Assembly: GCA_003023365.1 (NCBI GenBank)
Contig: PXTG01000069.1
Coordinates: 5,473 to 38,600 of the forward strand
Length of the DNA: 33,128 bases
Direction: 5' to 3'
From: Bacteroidetes bacterium QH_7_62_13
GTDB lineage: Bacteria; Bacteroidota; Rhodothermia; Rhodothermales; Salinibacteraceae
Shown piece after piece: positions 27,019-33,128 of the stretch. The notes under the pieces are model-generated. The model had not been told where the DNA came from. It saw only the letters and a program-made list of their open reading frames with translations, and ran no database searches. Made by a program: the position numbers and the translations under genes. The first letter of the stretch is position 1; each line of letters begins with the position of its first letter.

Positions 27019-27166
27019 GACTTGGCTCCCCCTTGACCGACGTCCAACGAAGCACTTATCATGCACAGTCCTCGTGCACAACGCTCCGCCTGCGCGTCCG
27101 GCAGCCCCCACTGCGGACCCGCCAGGGCGCGAATGGCGGCAGTGTCTACCAGCCCCGACGGCCGAC

Positions 27167-28390
27167 ATGCTTCGCCGTTTTTCCTTTTTGCTACCGGCCG
27201 TCCTCGGCCCCTCCAGGGGGGTGCCCCCTCGGGCCGCCAACGGGTACGGCGGCCTCGTGCTCGCGGCGGTGCTCGTGCTTTCCGGAGCCGGCTGTCAACC
27301 GGGGGGCGACTCGGAAACGGGCCCCGCCGGTCAAGAGGACTCGACCGTTCGGTGCGAGACGCCCCCCACCGGCGACGAGCTGCGCGGCGTGTGGCTGACG
27401 AACGTCGACTCGGACGTGCTCGACAGCCGGGAGAACATCGAGGAGGCCATGGCCTTTCTTGCCGAGGACTCGCTCACTGGGCAGCCCATCGATCCGCAGT
27501 ACGAAGGACGCGATCCACTCGGGGAGCTCGTGGCGGCGGCGCACGACCGGGGTCTCGTCGTCATCCCCTGGTTCGAGTTCGGGTTTGCCTCGTCCTACGG
27601 CACGGAGGGAGCCGGCCCGATCCTTCAGAAGCATCCGCAGTGGGCGGCGCGCGACACGAGCGGCGCGCTCGTCACGAAAAACGGCTTCGACTGGATGAAC
27701 GGGTACCGCCCCGCCGTGCAGGACTTCCTGATGAACCTGGTCATGGAAGTCGTCGAAAACTACGACGTCGATGGCATTCAGGGGGACGACCGGCTGCCCG
27801 CCAATCCGGTCGAGGGGGGATACTCCGACTACACGAAGAGCCTTTACCGGCAGGAGCACGACGGCCGCAATCCGCCCACCGACCCCCGAGACGAGGGCTG
27901 GAAACAGTGGCGGGCCGACAAGCTCAGCGACTTCGGTCGGCACATGTACGACGACGTGAAGGCGGTCGATTCCTCGCTCGTCGTGTCCTGGGCGCCCAGC
28001 CCGTATCCGTTCGGGTACAACGAGTACCTTCAGGACTGGCCCGCGTGGATCAACCGGGGCTTTACGGACCTCATCCACCCGCAGGTGTACCGTCGCAACG
28101 TTCAGGAATACGAGGACTTCCTCGACACGCAGCGGGCCGACCAGGCAGGCTGGGACGGCAGCAACGTGCACGGCTTCTATCCGGGCGTCTTAATGAAGGT
28201 CGGCGACTATCGGATGACGCCGGAGGAGCTAAAGACGGTCATTCGGACGAATCGCTCGCGAGGCATCGAGGGGGAAGTGTTTTTCTTCTACGAGGGCCTG
28301 CGCGAGGACGGCGACGAACTGGCCGACGTGCTGAAGAGCTGCTATCGCGAGCCCGCCGACCTGCCATTCGACCCCGCGCACGTGCCGTGA
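27167..28390 (+). CDS. GHL10-type glycoside hydrolase lipoprotein, possibly internally deleted
   Basis: A family GHL10 (PF02638-like) TIM-barrel hydrolase, 407 residues from ATG 27167. A hydrophobic segment ends in LVLSGAGC with Cys43, so it is probably a lipoprotein; GTG 27221 would give a more normal signal peptide. Core motifs are ELRGVWLTNVDSDVL, IPWFEFGFASSYG, KNGFDWMNGYRP and YDVDGIQGDDRLP, where the acidic residues are likely catalytic. Between FLAE (residue 100) and DSLTGQPIDP the family normally has about 25-30 residues including a 'PVVWN' strand; they are absent here without a frame change. Activity is therefore doubtful. It is followed 58 bp later by a symporter, consistent with cleavage outside and import of the product. 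Confidence 0.82.
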   Translation: MLRRFSFLLPAVLGPSRGVPPRAANGYGGLVLAAVLVLSGAGCQPGGDSETGPAGQEDSTVRCETPPTGDELRGVWLTNVDSDVLDSRENIEEAMAFLAEDSLTGQPIDPQYEGRDPLGELVAAAHDRGLVVIPWFEFGFASSYGTEGAGPILQKHPQWAARDTSGALVTKNGFDWMNGYRPAVQDFLMNLVMEVVENYDVDGIQGDDRLPANPVEGGYSDYTKSLYRQEHDGRNPPTDPRDEGWKQWRADKLSDFGRHMYDDVKAVDSSLVVSWAPSPYPFGYNEYLQDWPAWINRGFTDLIHPQVYRRNVQEYEDFLDTQRADQAGWDGSNVHGFYPGVLMKVGDYRMTPEELKTVIRTNRSRGIEGEVFFFYEGLREDGDELADVLKSCYREPADLPFDPAHVP

Positions 28391-28448
28391 GACGACCGCG
28401 GATGGCGGTCACACTGCCTGGATCCTCCGTCGTAACCGACGTTCCCGC

Positions 28449-30272
28449 ATGGCTACGATCGATTACGTCATCATCGTCGTCTACCTCACGGCCCTCATCG
28501 GGATTGGGCTGTATCTGCAGCACTGGGCCTCGAAGGGGATCGACAGCTACTTTCTGGGCGACAACGACATCCCCTGGTGGGCCCTGGGCGCGTCGGGGAT
28601 GGCCTCGAACCTGGACGTGTCCGGCACCATGATCATCGCCGCCCTCATCTATGCGCTGGGCGTGCAGGGCTTCTACATCGAAATTCGGGGCGGCGTGGTG
28701 CTGCTGCTGGCTTTCTTCATGGTCTTCATGGGGAAGTGGAACCGGCGCGCCCGGGTGATGACGCTGGCCGAGTGGATGGAGTATCGCTTCGGCAGCGGGC
28801 GGCAGGGGCAGGCGGCGCGCGTCTTTGCGGCCTTTGCCAACCTGGCGTTCGCCATCGCTACGGTGACCTACTTCGCGCAGGGCGGCGGCATTTTCCTTGG
28901 CGAGATCATGGGCATCGACGCCGATCTGGCGGCGGTCCTGATGATCCTGATCGCCTCCATCTACACGATCGCGAGCGGCATGTACGGCGTCGTCTATACG
29001 GACGTCTTTCAGGGCTTCCTGATTTTTGGGGCCATTCTTTACGTCATCTATCTGGTGATGGGGCAGTACGCGCTCCCGCCGGAGTTTGCCGTGTCGGTGC
29101 CGATGGGGGACGGGTCGTTCCGGGAAATCGAGACGACGCGGCAGGCCTGGACGAACGTGGTGCCGGACTGGCGCAAGGAGGTGCCCGGCACGTACGGGCA
29201 GTACGATCTCTTCGGGCTCGGCATCCTCGTGTACCTCTTCCGCTCCTGCATCGACGGGATGAGCGGCACGGGCGGCTACATCATTCAGCGCTTCTACGCG
29301 GCGAAGGACGAACGGGAGGCCGGCCTGCTCAGCGCGTTCTGGATCGTGCTCATGTCGCTGCGCTGGCCGTTCGTGGCGTGCATCGCCATCATGGGCGTCA
29401 GCTACGGCGTCACGAACGAGGTGATCGCCAACCCGGAGGAGGTGCTGCCCGTGGTCATTCTGGAGCAAATTCCGGTGGGCCTGAAGGGGCTGCTCGTTGC
29501 GGGCCTCATCGCTGCGGCCATGTCCACGTTCGACTCGGTGGTGAACGCCGGGGCCGCCTACTGGACCCGCGACGTCTACCAGCGCTTCGTGAACCCGGAC
29601 GCCGACGAAACGACGCTCATGTGGCAGAGCCGCGTCTCCTCGGCGGTGGTCGTCGTCATCGGCATGATCTCGACGTACGCCTTTTCGACGCTCAACGACG
29701 TGTGGAGCTGGCTCACGCTGAGCCTGGGGGCCGGGCTGCTCGTGCCGCAGGTCATTCGGTGGTACTGGTGGCGGTTCAACGGGTACGGGTACGCGGGCGG
29801 GGTGGCCGTGGGCATGGTCCTGGCGGTCCTTCAGCGCATTCTGGTGCCGGAGCTGGCGGAGATGGGGCAGTTCCTTGCCGTCGGTTCCGGCACATTCGTC
29901 GCCTCCGTCGCCATCACGTTCGCGACGGAGCCCACCGACCGGGACGTGCTCCACACCTTCTACCGGGAGACGAAGCCGTTCGGCCTCTGGGACCCGGTGC
30001 GCGAGCGCATCGACGCGATCGACCTCGACGCCATTCGGGCCGAAAACCGCCGCGACATCCTGTCCATCTGCCTCGCCGTGCCCTGGCAATTGACGCTGTT
30101 TCTGACCACGATGATGGTCGTGACGAAGGCGTGGGCCACAGTGGCTGTGCTCAGCGTCCTCCTGCTCGCGTTGTCGGTGGCGCTCTACTTCACCTGGTAC
30201 CGGCATCTCTCGGTGAGCGAGGAGACCTCGGCGGCGGTGAATCCGGCGACGGCGGACGTGTCGGAGCGGTAA
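28449..30272 (+). CDS. Sodium:solute symporter family protein
   Basis: An intact 607-residue SSS transporter with about 13-15 membrane helices. It starts at ATG 28449 (MATIDYVIIVVYLTALIGIG), then has the normal helix 1-2 loop with DSYFLGDNDIPWWALGASGM. GMSGTGGYIIQRFYAA and GLIAAAMSTFDSVVNAGA are the conserved blocks near the sodium site. A polar region (about 500-535, LHTFYRETKPFG) before the last helices is seen in related sugar symporters. It lies 58 bp after the hydrolase and likely shares its transcript and LacI-type control. The substrate is probably a sugar or amino sugar released by the hydrolase, inferred from neighbours only. Confidence 0.9.
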   Translation: MATIDYVIIVVYLTALIGIGLYLQHWASKGIDSYFLGDNDIPWWALGASGMASNLDVSGTMIIAALIYALGVQGFYIEIRGGVVLLLAFFMVFMGKWNRRARVMTLAEWMEYRFGSGRQGQAARVFAAFANLAFAIATVTYFAQGGGIFLGEIMGIDADLAAVLMILIASIYTIASGMYGVVYTDVFQGFLIFGAILYVIYLVMGQYALPPEFAVSVPMGDGSFREIETTRQAWTNVVPDWRKEVPGTYGQYDLFGLGILVYLFRSCIDGMSGTGGYIIQRFYAAKDEREAGLLSAFWIVLMSLRWPFVACIAIMGVSYGVTNEVIANPEEVLPVVILEQIPVGLKGLLVAGLIAAAMSTFDSVVNAGAAYWTRDVYQRFVNPDADETTLMWQSRVSSAVVVVIGMISTYAFSTLNDVWSWLTLSLGAGLLVPQVIRWYWWRFNGYGYAGGVAVGMVLAVLQRILVPELAEMGQFLAVGSGTFVASVAITFATEPTDRDVLHTFYRETKPFGLWDPVRERIDAIDLDAIRAENRRDILSICLAVPWQLTLFLTTMMVVTKAWATVAVLSVLLLALSVALYFTWYRHLSVSEETSAAVNPATADVSER

Positions 30273-30668
30273 CCGGGGTTCCGTATTTCTGCCTGTGCTT
30301 TTTGTCAACCCGTGGGAGGGTCAGTCACCTTCAGGAATGGTTGTTCATTTTTGCCTGGATGCAATGGTGTGAAGTTGTTTGTGAAGGGCGGGCCAGTTGT
30401 CCCGGACAAGCTGGGTCTTTTCCTACTTTGCCGATCCGATAAGTCGATCATGAAAAATTGAGTGCTTTCTTCCTGGCTGGATGTCCATTTTGGCAGCCCC
30501 GAAATGCACCGAAGGCTTTCGGTGTTGGCTGGCGGAAAATAGCCTGAGACCCGTGCGCGTTACACTGAAATTTCTCAAACTCGCTTGGCAATCTGTGTAG
30601 AGTTATGAGATAAACCGCAGGACGCTGGTGTTCTCTTCGTGAGTTTCTGCTCCATCCCAGGAATGGGT

Positions 30669-30698
30669 GTGCATTTTTGGCCGGATCCAAAAATGCAC
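30669..30698. other. Perfect 12-bp palindrome arms in repeat copy three
   Basis: GTGCATTTTTGG and CCAAAAATGCAC flank ccggat. Copy two has an imperfect version (about 30482-30508) and copy one a still weaker one (about 30342-30367), so this hairpin looks like a core part of the repeat. Confidence 0.7.
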
Positions 30699-30716
30699 GA
30701 AAAAGATCGCGGCTGT

Positions 30717-30833
30717 GAAGAAATGGCCTGACGCTCCCCACCGCTCCACTGAAATTTCTCAAACTCACTATCGCTCAGACATGAGAAATTTCGGTCGTTT
30801 CGCTCCGGGGAGCGTCCGGGCGGCCACTTCTTC
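30717..30833. other. Long imperfect hairpin, 117 bases
   Basis: The left arm starting GAAGAAATGGCC, then GACGCTCCCC and GAAATTTCTCA, is matched in order by the inverted right arm TGAGAAATTTC ... GGGGAGCGTC ... GGCCACTTCTTC. The loop is 20 bases (30762-30781). Such a structure could be a folded RNA or a miniature mobile unit. Confidence 0.65.
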
Positions 30834-31089
30834 AAGGCCAGAAGGGACCTCCTTTCGAGCCTCTGAGGTCTTTCCTTGATCGGTTACATCCAGCGGATAA
30901 TTGCATAAAGTTACACAGATTCCCCCAGTCGTCCGGGCGGCATTTTCTTCGAAGCCGAACGGCTTTCATTCAAATGCCGAAAAGGCCTCTTTCCGAGCCA
31001 CTGAGCCTGAAGCACGGGGAAGAGTTCATGGGTGTATCGCCTCGCGTGCATTTCCTCCCGCAGCGGCCTCTGCCGAATTTCTGCGGGCA

Positions 31090-32301
31090 TCAAGCCGTTT
31101 CGGCAGGGGCCGCCGCCGTGTTGAGGGCGGTGTGGAGGGCGTCGGCAAATTCTCGGACGTCCGCGTCGGAGGCGACGAGCGGCGGCATGAGGCGCATCAC
31201 GTGCGGATCCGACGAGCCGCCCGCCAGCACTCCGCGGTCGCGGAGCGCGTCCAGTACCGGATCAACGGGCTGGTCGAGCTTGAGCCCGAGGAGGCAGCCT
31301 CGACCCCGCACCTCCTCCACCATCGGCCCCACCTGCGCGGCGATCTGCTCGTGAATCTCGGTGGCCCGCGCCATCAGATCCTCCTCGACCAGCGTTTTCA
31401 GCGTCGCCTCGACGGCGGCCATCGCGAGCATGCCGCCCCCGAACGTCGATCCCTGATCGCCGGGCTCCACCGTCTCGGCCACCGCGTCGGCCACGAGGAC
31501 GGCGCTGACCGGCACGCCCGCCCCGAGGCTCTTCGCGAGAGAGAGAAGGTCCGGCGTGGCCCCGAGCTGTTCGGACATGGAGAAGGTACCCGTCCGGCCC
31601 ACGCCGGTCTGCACTTCGTCGAAGACCAGGAGGGTGCCGTACTCATCACAGAGGGCACGGAGGCCCTGTACGTAGTCGGCGGGCAGGGTTTGCATGCCGG
31701 CGATGCTCTGGATGGGCTCCAGGATGACGGCGGCGACGGTCTCCGAGGCAAGCGCCTCCTCCGCCGCCGCGAGGTCGCCCACCGGAATCCAATTCGTCTC
31801 CGGAAGCACGTCCTGGTAGGGGGTGCGGTACGATTCGTCGTGCGTGGTGGCGAGGCTGCCCAGGGTGCGACCGTGCCAGCCCTGCTCCATGGCGACGACG
31901 CCCGACCGACCCGTGTACTTGCGGGCCAGTTTCAGGGCGGTCTCGTTGGCCTCCGAGCCCGAGTTTGCAAAGAAGACGTTTCCGAGGCCGTCGGGGGCGA
32001 GCGTCGTGAGTCGCTCGGCGGCCGTGGCACGTACCGGGCTGTGCGCAACGTTGGAGTAGAAGAGGAGCTTCTCGGCCTGCTGCTGCACGGCCTCTACGAC
32101 GGCGGGGTGGCAGTGGCCGAGGAGCGACACGCAGTGTCCGCCGTAGAAGTCGAGGTATCGGGTTCCGTCGGCGTCCCACACGGCGGTTCCCTCGCCCCGC
32201 ACCAGCGCCATCGGCATTTTGTCGTACGTGGGAATCTCAAGCGCCTTTTCGATTTCGATTGTCTCGGTCGTCGTCATGGGAGGAACAGTCAGTGAGGGCA
32301 T
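31090..32301 (-). CDS. argD: Acetylornithine (succinylornithine) aminotransferase
   Basis: A class III PLP enzyme of arginine synthesis that transfers the amino group of glutamate to the N-acyl glutamate semialdehyde. The 403 residues show the family blocks FFANSGSEANETALKLAR, GWHGRTLGSLATT, VFDEVQTGVGRTG with Asp228, and SLAKSLGAGVP, where Lys257 should bind PLP. ATG 32277 (residue 9) is an equally possible start. It follows argC by 42 bp on the same strand, which supports ArgD over other class III transaminases such as GABA or ornithine aminotransferase. Many Bacteroidota use succinylated instead of acetylated intermediates; the sequence does not show which is used here. Confidence 0.9.
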   Translation of the reverse strand: MPSLTVPPMTTTETIEIEKALEIPTYDKMPMALVRGEGTAVWDADGTRYLDFYGGHCVSLLGHCHPAVVEAVQQQAEKLLFYSNVAHSPVRATAAERLTTLAPDGLGNVFFANSGSEANETALKLARKYTGRSGVVAMEQGWHGRTLGSLATTHDESYRTPYQDVLPETNWIPVGDLAAAEEALASETVAAVILEPIQSIAGMQTLPADYVQGLRALCDEYGTLLVFDEVQTGVGRTGTFSMSEQLGATPDLLSLAKSLGAGVPVSAVLVADAVAETVEPGDQGSTFGGGMLAMAAVEATLKTLVEEDLMARATEIHEQIAAQVGPMVEEVRGRGCLLGLKLDQPVDPVLDALRDRGVLAGGSSDPHVMRLMPPLVASDADVREFADALHTALNTAAAPAETA

Positions 32302-32343
32302 TGTGAGTGTGCGCGATGGTCGGTCGTTCGCCGTCGCCGTCCG

Positions 32344-33128
32344 CTAGGTCGGGTTCCGCTCCGTCGCGGGGAGGAGGCCGGCGGTTTCGGGCAGGCCGAG
32401 CGTCCGATTGAGGTTCTGCACGGCCTGGCTGGCGGCCCCCTTCAGCAGGTTGTCCAGGGCGAAGCCCACGACGAGCGTGCCGTCCTGCCTCGTCCAGCCG
32501 ACGTCACAGAAGGGGGTGTTCACGGCCGGCCGGAGCGACGGAAGCGTCCCCGCCGAGCAGCGGACGAGCGGCGCGTCCGCGTACGCTGTTTGAAACCAGT
32601 CCGTCACCGGAGCAGCCGGCTGTGCCGCGGGCCGGTCGATCTGTGCCGTGCCCCAAATTCCCCGCGTCCAGGGCCCGGAGGCCGGGACGAAGTGAAGGTC
32701 AACGTGCGGTCCCAGCATCTGCGTAATCTCCGGCCCATGCTGGTGGCCCAGAACCTTGTAGGGCCGCACGTTGCCGTCCCGCGTCGGGAAGTGGGTGGCG
32801 GACGAGGGCGTGGCCCCCGATCCGGAGGCCCCGGTCAGGGCGGTGACGTGCGCGGAGAATGGGGACCCCTGCTTGGCCAGCGGCGCCAGCGCCAGCGCCA
32901 CCCCGGTCGCGTAGCAGCCCGGATTGGCGACGAGGGACGACGAGCCGACGGGGGCGCCCCACTCCGGCAGCCCGTACACTGCTTCGTCCAGTAGGCCCGG
33001 GGCCGGGTGCTCAACGTCGAACCATGTTGGGTAGAGCGCGGCGTCCTGAAAGCGGAAGTCGGCGCTCAGGTCAATGATCGGGCCGTCGAATCCTGTGTCG
33101 AGCACGTCGGGCACGAGGTGCATGCTCT
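32344..33128 (-). CDS. argC: N-acetyl-gamma-glutamyl-phosphate reductase, 5' end outside the window
   Basis: It reduces the acyl-glutamyl phosphate to the semialdehyde with NADPH, the step before ArgD. About 260 residues are visible: the C-terminal part of the NAD domain and the catalytic domain. VANPGCYATG holds the catalytic cysteine (residue 70 counted from the first visible Met). GHQHGPEI takes the place of the usual HRHxPEI substrate-binding motif. FVPASGPWTRGI and VGFALDNLLKGAASQAVQNLN are typical C-terminal blocks. The frame is open through the window edge, so the true start lies beyond 33128. It is upstream of argD in the same operon. Confidence 0.92.
   Translation of the reverse strand, partial: SMHLVPDVLDTGFDGPIIDLSADFRFQDAALYPTWFDVEHPAPGLLDEAVYGLPEWGAPVGSSSLVANPGCYATGVALALAPLAKQGSPFSAHVTALTGASGSGATPSSATHFPTRDGNVRPYKVLGHQHGPEITQMLGPHVDLHFVPASGPWTRGIWGTAQIDRPAAQPAAPVTDWFQTAYADAPLVRCSAGTLPSLRPAVNTPFCDVGWTRQDGTLVVGFALDNLLKGAASQAVQNLNRTLGLPETAGLLPATERNPT

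Larger units (their letters stand above)
30330..31010. repeat. Cluster of diverged, hairpin-rich intergenic repeats
   Basis: The gap 30273-31089 has no credible gene. It holds at least three related copies of a unit, near 30330-30430, 30470-30625 and 30655-30840, and a partial fourth at 30929-31010. Each begins with a g-t-catttttgg-like palindrome and goes on to a gaa.tggcc stretch. Copies two and three share an exact 20-base segment at 30563-30582 and 30747-30766. Copies three and four share cgtccgggcggc exactly (30813-30824, 30930-30941). The minus-strand frames give similar peptides (SEFEKFQ... in two frames), which reflects the repeat rather than a gene. Confidence 0.65.

Noticed and set aside
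26456-27166. Upstream extension of the hydrolase frame through the divergent spacer
   Set aside because: The added residues are Arg/Ser/Pro-rich, overlap the sugar kinase antisense and cross the operator region; the lipoprotein signal fits a start at 27167 or 27221.
28239-30308. A 689-codon open frame antisense to the intact symporter
   Set aside because: Its product is rich in His, Arg, Pro and Asp without domains or helices, while the plus-strand frame is a clear SSS transporter. Long antisense frames are expected in GC-rich DNA.
30448-30835. Minus-strand frames in the repeat region giving similar SEFEKFQ peptides
   Set aside because: The similarity follows from the DNA repeat; no start signals or domain, and the copies are in decayed context.

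Overview
The window looks like chromosomal DNA of a GC-rich, salt-adapted member of the Bacteroidota/Rhodothermota, most like Salinibacter or a close relative. This is inferred from the very acidic proteins, the general lack of Shine-Dalgarno sequences, a giant two-component kinase with a Reg_prop beta-propeller sensor, a DUF3095 protein, and an SdhC-D-A-B operon next to a short-type citrate synthase. No rRNA, tRNA, CRISPR array or intact transposase was found.

Layout. Positions 1-309 (minus) hold a fragment resembling the end of a CHRD-like protein. It is followed by a propionyl/acyl-CoA carboxylase beta subunit (366-1949, plus). Converging on that gene is a hybrid sensor kinase (2000-6126, minus) whose last receiver domain is frameshifted by a perfect 14-bp tandem duplication. 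A 1.4-kb gene-free stretch (6127-7551) carries several hairpins and possibly a relic IS200/IS605-type element. Next come a LysM lytic transglycosylase (7552-9174), a 53-residue membrane peptide and a strong terminator shared with the convergent succinate dehydrogenase operon (13295 down to 9599, order sdhC-sdhD-sdhA-sdhB). The sdhD-sdhA spacer holds an unusual array of seven-base repeats. Citrate synthase (13573-14736) lies upstream on the same strand, giving a TCA-cycle block.

A 1-kb leader with stable hairpins precedes an RNase E/G-type ribonuclease that seems to have a coiled coil where the zinc-link would be. It is followed by a small conserved protein overlapping a PhnP-like metallo-beta-lactamase-fold phosphodiesterase, then a DUF3095 protein with cyclase-like motifs. 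An orphan GAF-PAS-PAS histidine kinase, two overlapping small membrane proteins and a decayed PAS-histidine kinase come next.

From 24142 to 30272 is a probable amino-sugar or sugar salvage locus: a sodium:solute symporter broken by a deletion near its N-terminus, a BadF/BadG-type sugar kinase, a GHL10-type glycoside hydrolase lipoprotein that seems to lack a conserved core segment, and a second, intact symporter. The divergent kinase/hydrolase spacer has two LacI-type palindromes 22 bp apart. A region of diverged, hairpin-rich intergenic repeats (30330-31010) separates this locus from argD and a partial argC (minus), which are part of arginine biosynthesis.

Four genes or relics carry small insertions, deletions or stops relative to their families. 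Either this lineage has many young lesions, or some of them are assembly errors; raw reads would decide.
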